64,000 nt of DNA, taken from the NCBI GenBank assembly GCA_963693305.1, contig OY855913.1:20714015-20778014 (forward strand), written 5' to 3'. A program made the position numbers and the translations under genes. The DNA is from Meandrina meandrites. Its lineage: Eukaryota > Cnidaria > Anthozoa > Scleractinia > Meandrinidae. The notes below the pieces were generated by a model. That model saw only the letters and a program-made list of their open reading frames with translations. It was not told where the DNA came from and did not search any database. Positions 54,120 to 64,000 of the stretch are shown piece by piece. The stretch's first letter is position 1; every line of letters begins with the position of its first letter.

Positions 54120-55404
54120 CTTCACCTCAGAAGTAGTCAGTGATAATATTCAGAATTCTTTGACTAGTTAAAAGTAAAATATAATATAACTTAGTAATAG
54201 AAGACCCCAACTTCCCTCTCTTACAACAAAAATCCTACAAAAGACTTTCTACAAGAACAATTTCTTCACTGCTTCAAATTTCTTTTAGACGAGCAGAAGA
54301 AAATCGTCTGCAGAAAGGAAATTTACTTCCGACCGTTTATTCTCGCCTTTTTCCTGCGCATTAACGCCCTGAGTTCGTCTAGGCATACCACAAAGTCATA
54401 AAATCAAAATGAAGTATTTTGTTTTTAGCTGCAATTGCACACAATATTCTGCTCCAGGTCGTGCATCGATTCGATACTGTTCGAAATTTTTTTACACTCA
54501 TTCCTACACTAAATTTCTAGAGTCAAAAGCACGCTTATTTCTTTCAAAAAATAAAACATTTTAAACCTCCTCCAATTCCGAACGAACGATTACACAGCCA
54601 TATTAGCAGCCTGTATCTGCATGCTCGTGTATATTGGACATCCGTCACGAGTTTAGCGAGGATTTCTGATTCGGATTCATTCTATAGTGTTTTCAAATGA
54701 CATCACGTCAGCCATATTGGTGTTCCAAAACAAAGAAACGGCGGCCATATTGGTGTACCAAGCCATTCCTCTGGGAATTAAATTCCATTTTTATGCAAAA
54801 ATTGTCTTTTGTTTTAGTAAACCAATATGGTCGCTGGTCACGTAAGTGAAAACAGTCTATATTTCAAAACACTTGTGGCTTTCTAGTTCCACCTTCGAAA
54901 ATTAAGAATATAATTTCCAGTGTTTAAGATCGAATTGTTTCAATTTGTCTCAACAGCGACAACTAATCGAATTTAAGTGTGATCCTTTTCTGCCCTCTAA
55001 CACAGGAAAGACATACTTCTTTTTGGTATCGTGAAAATAAACTGAGAACTTAGAATTTGTCCGGGTATATTCCCAGCTTTACCTACGGGTCTTTTCAGAA
55101 TTATGGTCTGCTCTCATGTCAGAGTCAATTTGCATTCGTTATCGGCTTTCCAAGGGTTACATGATATAGCCAGGATATTGCATATGAAAGACTGTCAACT
55201 CGACCTTCTTCGGGGCTTCCGGCAAAAATTTCAACATATATAGACAAAAAGGTTCTCTCCAGTCACAAAACCCCGTCTCTCACTCCCTCTTTGCTTTAAA
55301 TTTGCTTTGATATACTGAAGAAAAATAACCTGCGACTTTTCACAAGAAGCGCTGGGTGCCTACACTTTCAACCAAATTTTAACTGCCTTGAGAATTTTGT
55401 CGCG
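54120..55404. other. repeat-rich spacer, no gene
   Basis: Duplicated non-coding sequence of copy 1, including a MITE at 54684-54860. No open frame of interest. Confidence 0.6.
54684..54860. repeat. MITE, TAGTGTTTTC/GAAAACAGTCTA ends
   Basis: About 175 bp with inverted ends, including inner GCCATATTGGT/ACCAATATGG pairs. The same element is at 63455-63632. The homologous position at 56270 is empty. Confidence 0.8.
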
Positions 55405-55490
55405 GGAGGCATGGTGGCCTAATGGTTAGCGGCTGTACTCCGGATCAAACGGTCCGCGTTCGATCCTAATTATAAGGCCTAACACAAAAC
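55405..55490 (+). repeat. truncated tRNA-SINE head
   Basis: GGGAGGCATGGTGGCCTAAT and GCGTTCGATCC match the A- and B-box region of the SINE at 48681. The central and 3' domains are missing. Confidence 0.7.
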
Positions 55491-55689
55491 CCGATACTAC
55501 ATTACATTACATTATAGCGCGCTATACATAATCGACAATGAAATATACATATTATTTACAATTCGAAGTTTGAAACTTGCTGAAATGTTGGTTGTGCCTG
55601 AGGAATGACAATGTCGTCGGATAGTTTGAGCTGAGAATGTCTAAACTTGATGAATTTTGACGCTTATCTTTGCAGTGCATGGCCGAAGG

Positions 55690-56201
55690 GTGAAAAACAA
55701 AACGTAAGATTGCTAATCCTCGTTAAGTTACTTAAGATAACTGTCGGGAGGGAATAAGGAAAAGTAAATACAATGAAGAAGGCGTTTCCGCAGTTAAATT
55801 TTGGCTAAAAGCAACTCAAGGTTTACTCTTGTTCAACTTGTTCATCTACGCTCCGTTTTTGGCTTCGTAGCATTTTTGTTTGCTTTTTTTCTACGAAAGA
55901 AGTTAATATTGCGGAGCTTTGTTTCGATATAAGTCCAGTGTATATGCAATGTAATACAATTGAATGATCTAAAATTACACCGGCCGTGGCCTAGCCTCTC
56001 AAATCAAATCACAGAAATACCCGAAGTAACTGTATTATTAAGAAGATTGCGTCTGTCATTTTTTCTTTCTCTCTCGTGAAGCAATGGTTTCAATAATGAT
56101 ACGGTTCACCAACTGTACGACTCCTAAACCATTGTTTCACTACCCGTACGAGTCGTACGGGTCGTATGGGTCGTACGAATGCAGGGACAACATTAGCAAC
56201 C

Positions 56202-56232
<31 letters not shown>

Positions 56233-56620
56233 ACGAATTTAGAGAGTATTTCTGATCCGGATTTATCCTATATTTCAACACTTTTCTGGCATTCCAACGT
56301 CGAAGATTAAAAATATACTTTCCAGTGTTTAAGATCGAACTGTTTCAATTTTTCTCAAACATGTCTTAACACGCTGGCAGCGAATCTAACATATGATCGT
56401 TTTCTGCCCTCTAACACAGGCAAGACATACTTCCCACACTTAATTGTAGCTTTGGCTTCTTGGAAATAAACTGAGAATATAGAATTTGTCAGGGCATATT
56501 CCTAGCTTCATCTACGGGTCATTTCAGAATTACGTTCTGCTCTCATGTCACAGTCAATTTGCATTCGTTATCTTGCCAAGTTAATGGAATAACCAGGATA
56601 AATATTAGTTTTCTATACAC
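55690..56620. repeat. local duplication, copy 2 (partial)
   Basis: Matches 52800-53160 and then 54600-55180 of copy 1. The exon 1 region is missing. It contains short palindromic GTACGACTCG/CGAGTCGTAC runs (56090-56180) and gives the empty site of the MITE. Confidence 0.75.
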
Positions 56621-57208
56621 GAGTCGAACACTTTAATTCATAGAACTAGAACTGCTCTCGCATGCTTCAAATCGTCAAAAAAACTGCCTATAAACAAACT
56701 TAAACATTGCCAAATTATTTCTTATTCATTTTATTGCAAATGGACATCAGTAAAAGCCGATTTTAGGAAGCTTAATATTTACGATAGCGATTAGCGTGAA
56801 AATTTTAATATTTATATATGGGGCATGCTGTGACGTCACAAACATTTAATGGTAAGCCTGTGGAACCATTTTGACGGATTACTCGAGTACGAAAAACTGC
56901 ACAGACCTGAGACTCGAACAGTTAAGAACATTTCAAATTCTTGACTTCGATCTTTTATTGATCGAATTCGATTTTATTTTTTCGAAGCATGAAAGAGAAA
57001 CAAGCAATACCAAAAGAAACTTGCTTTTTAAACCTTTATTATTAATCAGTGTACACAAGCAAAGACTAGAAGCACCATGATTGCTTGACTAGTAAATAAA
57101 GCTGCCCTTAAGTTCTTATTTCCCCTCGGTTCTGTGCAGTGTAGCTCTCAATAATTGGATTAATATGTTCCTGAAGCTTTGAGATCGTTGTAATGTGACT
57201 ACAAACAT
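56621..57208. other. no gene seen
   Basis: AT-rich. The 70-codon frame at 56871-57080 lacks any motif. It includes the presumed 3' UTR of the minus-strand gene that follows. Confidence 0.5.
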
Positions 57209-57727
57209 TCACTGGACCAATATGTACCCCACAGCTTTGATATGTTTGTCTCCATTATCCGGATCAATGGTAGCCTCGTTACCGCACGTGTTTGAGTCGT
57301 CATACGCTCCTCCGGTCCCAAACCCGATCCTGGAGGTGCATCTAATGCAGTCGTTATTGTTATTAGCAATTATGCCAATTCTTGCTTTAGAGTGGTCGGA
57401 TTCCCCTGACATGCAATTGAACCCTTCTTTGTTGCAGTGCAGTTCCAAAGAAGCCTCTGAACCAATCAGAGTCTTCCATTTGTCTCGACCCAGGAACGTA
57501 TCGCGGTTCTCTCCGTCAGCAATCAGCGAGTGAAGAGAACTGGCGGTATTTTCAATAACGAGATAATTCCGTTGACCGTTGACCTCCATACCAAGGCAGA
57601 TCTTGGTGAAGGGCGTGTTCCAGTATGTTGGTACCTTGACTTCATTTGTGTCGAGTGCCGTTGCCCCTAGCGGGAGTCCGTAATAATTTTTGTCGCTCCA
57701 GTAGGACGAATCGTAATGGAACGTGTT

Positions 57728-58371
57728 CTGCGTAGAGTGGCAATGAAAAATTAGCTAGACGGAAACGATTACATATATTTTGTGCTGTAAGTTATTCCTA
57801 AAGTGTCCCGACAATCAAATTGTTGATTTTCATTGTTTTGTTTTAAATTTTCGTGTACAATTAGACTTTCTTGTTCATCGTCCCAAACTTCAATCCATTA
57901 CATAGCATAAGAGGTCAATATTTTGTAACTTTTATTTCCGAGATTGTACGGGTACCATTAATTGACTTTGTTCCAAGGCTTGGCTGCGAATTGGAAAAAA
58001 ATGACACCGAAGGCCCAAAAATAGCTCACAGATTGAAATTTAATTATTGGACTTGTTCTATGTTTACGATGATATGCAATTCGGCCTCTCCTCATTTTTC
58101 CAAGATCCAAGATCCGAGATCTTGTTCCCCCTCAGAGCACTCTAAATATTTTACCCTTGCCATCTCCCTCTCCACCATCGTCTTTCAACACACACCCCTC
58201 CCCTCTCACCCACCCACGGTCTAGTAAGTATGGTATTACACTGCGATCAAGCTGCAGGGTGTCCCTCTTTCCTTAGTTTCCCAAGGGAGGCGCGGAAAGA
58301 GCGAACTAGAGGGAAACACACGCGCGAACACTGGAGGGAAAAGACGGAATGCTTGTAGCCTAGCATGGTAC
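57728..58371. other. intron of the secreted-protein gene
   Basis: Between exons 3 and 4. The plus-strand frame at 57871-58224 is a chance frame with no motif. Confidence 0.6.
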
Positions 58372-59082
58372 CTTCCAACCGTTTATCTTCATCACTAGTG
58401 TCCAGCCTCCTCCGCCGCATTCACCAAGGCCGACGTCGCTCATATGGCAATAAACAGAGATTTTTCCAACATCTTGCATCGTCAGCTCGTAGGCTTTGTC
58501 TTCCCGTGCGCTAAAAAATCGTAAATAAACCAGATTTAACTTTACTGAAAAATGTTTAACGTTAAAACAATATAAAGCCGACTCAAGAACAAAGAATATG
58601 AATGCCTACGACCCTGAGGGGGAAGAGAGGGGGAGAGGCGAGAAGAGATTTGAGCAACACCCTTCTTCTATGTCATAGAACTATTTTTAACCAAAACAAC
58701 AGAAGTTAGTTGAAAGCAACTAACAGTCGACAAAACTTACTGCAACTTGTCATATATCTCTTGTCATATATCTCTTCATTTTCTCTTGATCTCTTTGCAC
58801 GTAGCTGATGCAGGTTCTGGTGACATGGAACATGTTACACGTAAGATTTGTAATCCTCGTTATATTACTTAAGACTATGATTTGTCGGGAGAGAATAAGA
58901 AAAATAAATATGAAGGCATTTCAGTATTATTGGGGTCCTGCGTTTAAATGTTGACTGAAAAGCAATTCGCGCTTCAATCCTTTTACAATTTGATCATCTA
59001 CGCTCAGTTTTGGCTTCGTAGTATTTTTTCTGTTTGCTTTTTCTATGAAGTTAATATAACAGGGCCTGTTGCAGTCGATATA

Positions 59083-59874
59083 TAGATGATATTACACGGT
59101 GGCGAGAAGATATGAATTTTATGTTCGAGTGGCAGAAACGATATCTCACGAGTGAGCGCAGCGAACGAGTGAGATGTCGTTTTTGCCACGAGAACATAAA
59201 ATTCATATCTTTGAGCCAACGTGTAATGTTCTTTTTATTATATGGAGATCAGATGTAATTGAAATTGCCGATTTCATTGTTTTCGCAAGCAAGGTTTACA
59301 AATCACCGTTCGTCTTCACAGAAAATACAAAGCACCCGTGTCCAGGATCTAGAAACACTTACTGAATTCTAATTAAGCAAAATACATGAAATATTTGTCA
59401 ACTAAATATCGTAACACGTAAGAACTGAAAACATCACTGACTTTGACTTGAATCCGATGCGGCAATGTCTTGACGGCCAATAGTTTTCAACTGCTTTTGT
59501 TTTCTTCTTTACAACATCTTGCACTTTGTGCAATCGACCTGACGGAGAATTCTCTCTAAAAGCCTTGATAAATCGTCAAGGCTTCCATTATCATGTTCTC
59601 GTCTTTGAGTTTTTCGGAAAACTCATTTCTTTTCGTCGCTTAATTAAACAAATTAAACCTGCTTGTCGATGCTTGCTCACAACAAACCTGAACGACACAA
59701 GAAACCAAGTTCATTCAACAAAGTAGAAATGGCGCGAATCGTGACGTCAATGAGCGATATGACACTCGCAAGCGTGTCATACGGAAAATACGCCACTCGG
59801 GTCCCGGATGGAGTGGCGAATGGAATCCACGAGTGGTTTAGTTCCCAGTAAAACACTCTCGTCCATATAATAAA
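59083..59874. mobile_element. hairpin-TIR element (family member b)
   Basis: Copy 1 (about 53050) and copy 2 (about 55930) read uninterrupted through CGATATAAGTCCAG, so this roughly 790-bp block is an insertion. It starts with a 145-bp hairpin (arms ATATGAATTTTATGTTCG and CGAGAACATAAAATTCATAT). It continues with a segment bounded by TTTTATTATATGGA (59232) and TCCATATAATAAAA (59862), inverted. No transposase. Exact target bases cannot be resolved. Confidence 0.75.
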
Positions 59875-60966
59875 AGTCCAGTTTATATGCAATGCAACTG
59901 AATGACCCAGCCTCTCAAATCAAATCACAAAAACACGCGAAAAAACTGTATCAAAAGATATTATTTCTTCTCTTTGTTTAGAACTCGCATTCAGCTCATA
60001 GCTTCGGGTAGAGTTAGGGTTGGCGTTATGGTTACTTTTAGCTTTCGTGTTGGGATTATTTGGAAGGAAAGTTAAACTCGCATGAAAACAGTGGTACTCG
60101 TAAAGACGTCTTACTGAAATTATAAAAACGCAAATACATTACCATTGCTTTTTTATGCTCTTATCGACGTTTCAACACTTTATCTATATTTGAAGAATAA
60201 AATTAGTAAACGCACTTGTTCCTCCACCCTCCACCAGTTTGTTTAACGTGGCATTTATCTGGTCCAACTTCGCTTCTATCTGCGGAAGTTGACCTAACTT
60301 TGCATTTATCCGCCAAAGCTCAGCACAAACACAACAATTCGACGTGCACGTGGAGTCCGCGTGTAGTGCACTAGCAAAATTAAACAGAAGAATTGTTCGC
60401 GGAATAAACCCTCAAGAGATGAATTTCACTCTTCAACTGAACTTATCACGGTGTTTTTCTAGTATGTGCTGATTTGTAATCAGCCTGGTCATTTTATGAG
60501 CATTTTTCTGCTCGCAAAATCATCTGAAAAATTAGTGACAGATCAGGTAGCTTAGAGAATTTCAGCTATTTAGAAGAATTTCTTCCTCACTAACAGGAAA
60601 ACTGAAAGTGACAACTGCGTAAGACCCAACAGTGGACTCGCGATAAGGACAAGTGTTCAAACGAATTAAGAGAATATTTCTGATCAGGATTCATTCTATA
60701 TGCGACACATTGGCGGCTTTTCCGCGTCGAAACAAGAGAATCCTCCCTAAGAAAAAAGATGGCGCCACGCAGTGCATTGTAGGTAAATGTACCAAATTAG
60801 CATACAATAACAAACAAGATGGCGGTCAACTGACGAGTCTACTGAAGCGGGCTCTGCAGCTGGGAGTGACTATTCTGCACTCAGTTGATGTTGTGAGACA
60901 ATAGGGAGACACCTCATGACATTTTATACCATGTAACACTCAGTTCATGTAGTGAATACAAAACAG

Positions 60967-61092
60967 CACTACGGTTAGCCTATTTAGCACTGCGGTTAGC
61001 CTACGATACACTTCGGTTAGCCTACTATGCACTCCGGTTAGCCTCCTAGCACTCCGTTTAGCCTAAAAAGCACTCCGGTTAGCCTACGTTAG
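60967..61092 (+). repeat. 20-bp minisatellite (GCACTCCGGTTAGCCTA)
   Basis: Six to seven imperfect copies of CACTCCGGTTAGCCTACTA-type units, ending in a GCTTGCGGTTAGC variant shared with the protease-intron repeat at 25955. Confidence 0.85.
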
Positions 61093-61167
61093 CTTAGTTT
61101 GCTTGCGGTTAGCTTTATATTGAGGTTAGGATATATAGCCAAAATTTTACGGACTCTTGCAGCTGGT

Positions 61168-61240
61168 CGTCGGTAGCCTAGTGGATAGAGTTCCCGCGCG
61201 GTAATCCGACGGCCCGGGTTCAAATCCTGTTGTTGACTGA
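61168..61240 (+). repeat. tRNA-like sequence (SINE head or tRNA pseudogene)
   Basis: TAGCCTAGTGGATAGAG (A box) and GGGTTCAAATCC (B box) are correctly spaced. The acceptor and T stems pair poorly and no clean anticodon loop is found, so it is not called as a functional tRNA. Confidence 0.6.
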
Positions 61241-61272
61241 GTGCTGAATAGTCACTCCCCTCTGCAGCTCTG

Positions 61273-62493
61273 ATGCCCTTTAGCTGTGCTGTTGCGGGCT
61301 GCGGTCATAAAAGTTGGAAAAATAAGACGCTGAAATATTATTCTTTCCCCAAAGAGGAATATTTACGGCGAAAATGGATAAGAGCACTAAGTTTACGACG
61401 TAAGAATTACAAGTGGAAATCGAGCGACCGAGTATGTAGTGCGCATTTTCCCGGAGGACACAAATATGGATCAAACAATATACCCTCAATTTTTCCAAGA
61501 AGGGATATAAAAAGTGGAAATATTGTATGGCCGGTGGACATTTCAAGTTTACTGCGGGATAAATCATACCCAATTGGGGAAGACAAGAATAAATCCACCT
61601 CAACAGCGAATATTGTTAACGGGAACAATACCATCGAGACCGTTTCAGTGAACGCCGAAAATTTCCCACCGAAGAGCAAATCAGATAATGACAATATAGT
61701 GGTGCAGCAGGGCTCAGATGCGAAAGGAAACCAAGACTGTACATGCAAGCATGAAATTGATAGACTGTTGGAAAGGATAAAGTCACTCGAGGAGCAAAGA
61801 AGGATTGAAAGCTTTGGCGTAAACAGGTTCATGCTTTCCGACTCTGATATCAGCTTTTACACTGGCTTGCCAGATTATAAAACATTTCTTGCTTTATTTA
61901 ATTTTCTTAAACCAAGGACGGGTTCTCATCTTAATTACTATAATGGCTACACAAATGTCACGAAACATCCATCATATGTGGTGTCCAGAGGAAGACCTCG
62001 TAATCTAGCTGAGATTGATGAGTTATTTTTAACCACGAATAGACTGAGGCTAGGCTTACTGGAGAAAGACCTTGCTGATAGATTTAACATAGATCAAACT
62101 GAAGTATCTAAGATTTTTTCTACCTGGGTTGACCGAATGCATGATTGCCTGGGACAGCTAAGTTTCCTTACGGACCGTGAGACCATGAAGAAGTTTTTGC
62201 CCAACTGTTTTAAGCCAGAGCATGAAGATGTTTATCTTATTATTGACTGCACTGAACTCTTTATTGAGAAGTCCTCACAAATTATTCAGCAGAGCGCCAT
62301 CTTTTTTCTTACGGAGGATTGTTCTCCAGTGTTAAAAATGAGAACACTGACAGCGAAATGCTCAGTTTCAAACTTTTCCAAATATGGTAGGGAATCAAAT
62401 CTGACTTGTGTTCAGAATCTGCTCTCTTACAGAGGATATACATACTTTTCGCCCTCAACTATGGCCTTGGTTTCCCAGCTGGTTCCTTTGTGA
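61273..62493 (+). CDS. THAP-domain transposase, C-terminally truncated, reading out into flank
   Basis: 406 codons. THAP zinc finger: C5-x4-C10, then C55-x2-H58, with W35, P26 and NNIPSIFP as the AVPTIF-like end. A coiled linker (CKHEIDRLLERIKSLEEQ) follows, then an HTH_Tnp_4-type helix-turn-helix (RNLAEIDELFL...LADRFNIDQTEVSKIF) and the start of a DDE_Tnp_4 domain with its first Asp in YLIIDCTELFIEK. The second Asp and the Glu are missing because the element ends at 62317. The last 58 codons are host duplication sequence, the same as 53940-54110. It should bind DNA but cannot catalyse; it could act as a repressor of related elements. The start is the first ATG ahead of the THAP Cys. Confidence 0.85.
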   Translation: MPFSCAVAGCGHKSWKNKTLKYYSFPKEEYLRRKWIRALSLRRKNYKWKSSDRVCSAHFPGGHKYGSNNIPSIFPRRDIKSGNIVWPVDISSLLRDKSYPIGEDKNKSTSTANIVNGNNTIETVSVNAENFPPKSKSDNDNIVVQQGSDAKGNQDCTCKHEIDRLLERIKSLEEQRRIESFGVNRFMLSDSDISFYTGLPDYKTFLALFNFLKPRTGSHLNYYNGYTNVTKHPSYVVSRGRPRNLAEIDELFLTTNRLRLGLLEKDLADRFNIDQTEVSKIFSTWVDRMHDCLGQLSFLTDRETMKKFLPNCFKPEHEDVYLIIDCTELFIEKSSQIIQQSAIFFLTEDCSPVLKMRTLTAKCSVSNFSKYGRESNLTCVQNLLSYRGYTYFSPSTMALVSQLVPL

Positions 62494-63179
62494 TTTTCAT
62501 TCTTCACCTCAGGAGTAGTTAGTGATAATATCTTTGACTAGTTAAAAATGAAATATACTATAACTTAGTAATTGAAGACCCCAACTTCCCTCTCTTACAA
62601 CAAGAATCCCACAAAAGACTTTCTCCGAGAGCAATTGCTTCACTGCTTCAAATTTCTCCTTGACGAGCAGAAGAAAATCTGCTATCTTATGCAGTAAGGA
62701 AATTTACTTCCGACCGTTAATTCTCGCCTTTTTCCTGCCAATCAACGCCCTGAAGTGTTATATTTTTAGCGGCAGTTGCACACAATATTCTGCTTTCAGG
62801 TCGTGCATCGATTCGTTACTGTTCGAAATTTTTTTATACTCATTCCTACAATATATTTCTAGAGCCAAAAGCACGCTCATTTCATTAAAAAAATAAAACA
62901 TTCTAAACCTCCTCCACTTCCGATAAACATCTACTTTGATAATAAGGTGCTGTAATCCCCCAGCAATCCCGATAAAATCGACCGCCATTAGCACCTGCTC
63001 GACCAGGGGCACAAATTTAAAAGATACATCAGCGCTCTCAATGTGAGCAGCCTTTTTGCTTATCGACAAATTTCATCCATGTCCAATACTTTCGACCTGA
63101 TACGATCCGTACAGGTCGTGAAACAGTGGTTTACGAATCGTTCAGATGGTAAAGTGCATATGCGCTATATAAATACCGT
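62494..63179. other. duplicated non-coding sequence
   Basis: Matches 54120-54570 of copy 1. The minus-strand frame at 62758-63069 has no recognisable motif. Confidence 0.55.
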
Positions 63180-63180
63180 A

Positions 63181-63269
<89 letters not shown>

Positions 63270-63270
63270 C
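63180..63270 (+). repeat. (ATT)30 microsatellite
   Basis: About 30 uninterrupted ATT units, giving a poly-isoleucine artefact frame. Confidence 0.97.
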
Positions 63271-63454
63271 GTTTACACCGGTCGTACGGGTCGTGAAGCA
63301 ACGGTTTCAATACTCGTAAAAAATTGTTTCACCACCCGTACGAGTCGTTCGGGTCGAACGAGTTCACAGCCAACATCAGCAACCCGAATCATGCTCGTGT
63401 ATATTGGATAGTCGTCACGAATTTAGACAGTATTTCTAAATCGGATTCATTCCA

Positions 63455-63632
63455 TAGAGCGTTTTCAAATGACGTCACGCCAGCCATATTGGTGTTCAAA
63501 AACAAAGAAACAGCAGCCATATTGGTGTACCAAGCCATTCCTCTGGGAATTAAATTCCATTTTTATGCAAAAATCGTCTTTTGTTTCAGTAAACCAATAT
63601 GGCCGCTGGTCACGTGAGTGAAAACGCTCTAT
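63455..63632. repeat. MITE, AGAGCGTTTTC/GAAAACGCTCT ends
   Basis: Second copy of the MITE at 54684-54860, with better-preserved ends (AGAGCGTTTTCA and GTGAAAACGCTCT). The homologous site at 56270 is empty. Confidence 0.85.
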
Positions 63633-64000
63633 ATTTCAAAACACTTGTGGCTTTCTAGTTCCAACGTCGAAAATTAAGAATATACTTTCCAGTGTTTAAG
63701 ATCGAACTGTTTCAATTTTTCTCAACAGTTACAGCGAATTCAATATGTGATCCTTTTCTGCCCTCTATAACACAGGAAAGACATACTTCCCACACTTAAT
63801 TATAGCTTTGGTATCGTGAAAATAAACTGAGAACTTAGAATTTTGTCAGTGAATATTCCCAGCTTTACCTACGGGTCATTTCAGAATTAGGTTCTGCTCT
63901 CATGTCACAGTCAATTTGCATTCGTTATCTTTCCAAGGGTTAATGATATAACCAGGATATTGCATATGAAAGACTGAAAACTCGACTTTCTTTGGGGCTC

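Larger units (their letters stand above)
52606..55250. repeat. local duplication, copy 1
   Basis: Co-linear with 58604-64000, and in part with 55690-56620. The left edge at 52606 (ACGGCCCTGAGGGGGAAG) matches 58607. The copy holds exons 1-2 of the secreted-protein gene, the empty site of the THAP element (53931-53940) and one MITE. Confidence 0.85.
57209..60395 (-). pseudogene. secreted fibrinogen/intelectin-like protein (copy 3), four exons, damaged 5' end
   Basis: Exon 4 (57727-57209) runs NTFHYDSSYWSDK to VGYILVQ-stop with conserved Cys residues (CNKEGFNCMSG, CIRCTSRIGFGTGGAYDD). Exon 3 (58510-58372) encodes ISVYCHMSDVGLGECGGGGW then TLVMKINGWK; GGGWTLV is the fibrinogen-related/intelectin signature. 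Exon 2 (58816-58741) and exon 1 (about 60395-60216) match copy 1, and all phases agree (1, 2, 0). Family role: secreted extracellular, possibly carbohydrate-binding. Lesions: about 30 bp including the start codon is missing from exon 1, and exon 2 has a 33-bp insertion with TGA codons. Exons 3-4 themselves are intact, so use of an unseen alternative 5' exon is possible. Confidence 0.75.
60846..61270. repeat. inverted repeat pair enclosing minisatellite and tRNA-like segment
   Basis: CTCTGCAGCTGGGAGTGACT and ATTCTGCACTCAG (60850-60885) are mirrored at about 61233-61268 (CTGAGTGCTGAAT, AGTCACTCCCCTCTGCAG). The unit lies just upstream of the THAP start codon. Confidence 0.75.
60742..62317 (+). 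mobile_element. ISL2EU-like DNA transposon with THAP transposase, AT target duplication
   Basis: Left end CCTCCCTAAGAAAAAAGATG and right end CATCTTTTTTCTTACGGAGG are inverted (one mismatch in 24). AT occurs on both sides (60740-60741 and 62318-62319), and copy 1 shows the uninterrupted site AGAGAATTGTTCTCC (53931-53945). THAP plus a PIF/Harbinger-type transposase with a 2-bp AT duplication matches the ISL2EU group. At 1576 bp it lacks the C-terminal catalytic part of the transposase and the second (YqaJ-like) gene, so it is internally deleted. Confidence 0.82.
58604..64000. repeat. local duplication, copy 3 (runs off the window)
   Basis: Co-linear with copy 1 from 52606. It is enlarged by a hairpin-TIR insertion (59083-59874), the THAP transposon (60742-62317) and extra microsatellite sequence at 62930-63400. 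Confidence 0.85.

Noticed and set aside
57871..58224. 117-codon plus-strand frame
   Set aside because: Lies in the intron between exons 3 and 4 of the minus-strand gene and has no motif.
61168..61240. Functional tRNA gene
   Set aside because: A and B boxes are present but the acceptor and T stems pair poorly and the anticodon arm is not convincing; called tRNA-like only.
63043..63411. 122-codon open frame
   Set aside because: About half is poly-isoleucine from the ATT microsatellite; no homologous motif.

Overview
The window looks like an AT-rich, transposon-crowded animal nuclear genome, most likely an anthozoan cnidarian (stony coral or close relative). The evidence is intron-containing genes with GT/AG splice sites, a TRIM-type RING/B-box/filamin/NHL gene of the kind expanded in corals, a KIAA1958-like Crypton-derived recombinase, DIRS/Ngaro-like and Ty3/Gypsy retroelements, tRNA-derived SINEs and many hairpin MITEs. 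I cannot name the species. No rRNA, CRISPR array or bacterial operon is present.

Layout. 0.1-1.3 kb: Crypton-type tyrosine-recombinase gene broken by one frameshift. 2.4-10.9 kb: copy A of a segmental duplication carrying an intact 750-aa TRIM-NHL gene, with a 3.4-kb non-autonomous DIRS-like element inserted about 200 bp upstream of its start codon. 11.4-17.3 kb: a young Ty3/Gypsy LTR element on the minus strand with a textbook gag-pol -1 frameshift signal. 17.8-24.4 kb: a decayed Ngaro/PAT-type tyrosine-recombinase retroelement with split direct repeats (A1 ... B1-A2-B2) and a long hairpin-forming minisatellite. 24.4-25.0 kb: a foldback carrying two opposed hammerhead-ribozyme-like motifs. 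25.3-26.7 kb: two exons of a trypsin-like protease lacking its 5' exons. 27.3-30.0 kb: TIR and foldback elements. 30.4-36.4 kb: copy B of the segmental duplication, in which the TRIM gene is broken (frameshift plus nonsense codon) and a 1.7-kb Harbinger-like element is inserted upstream. 36.5-49.9 kb: gene-poor, with weak candidate exons, MITEs, a LINE tail and one complete SINE. 50.1-64 kb: a local duplication cluster of a secreted fibrinogen/intelectin-like gene (minus strand), interrupted by a degraded multi-copy gene of unknown function, a hairpin-TIR element and an ISL2EU-like THAP transposon.

The window is most informative as a natural experiment. Two sets of internal duplications supply 'empty sites' that define the exact ends and target duplications of a DIRS-like insertion (copy A versus B of the TRIM duplication) and of the ISL2EU-like insertion (copy 1 versus 3 of the secreted-protein duplication). 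The most interesting unexplained structures are the hairpin minisatellites at the same position in two divergent DIRS-like elements, a family of elements pairing short terminal inverted repeats with a separate long hairpin at one end, and the opposed hammerhead-like motifs. All statements rest on reading the sequence by eye; no alignments, folding programs or database searches were run.
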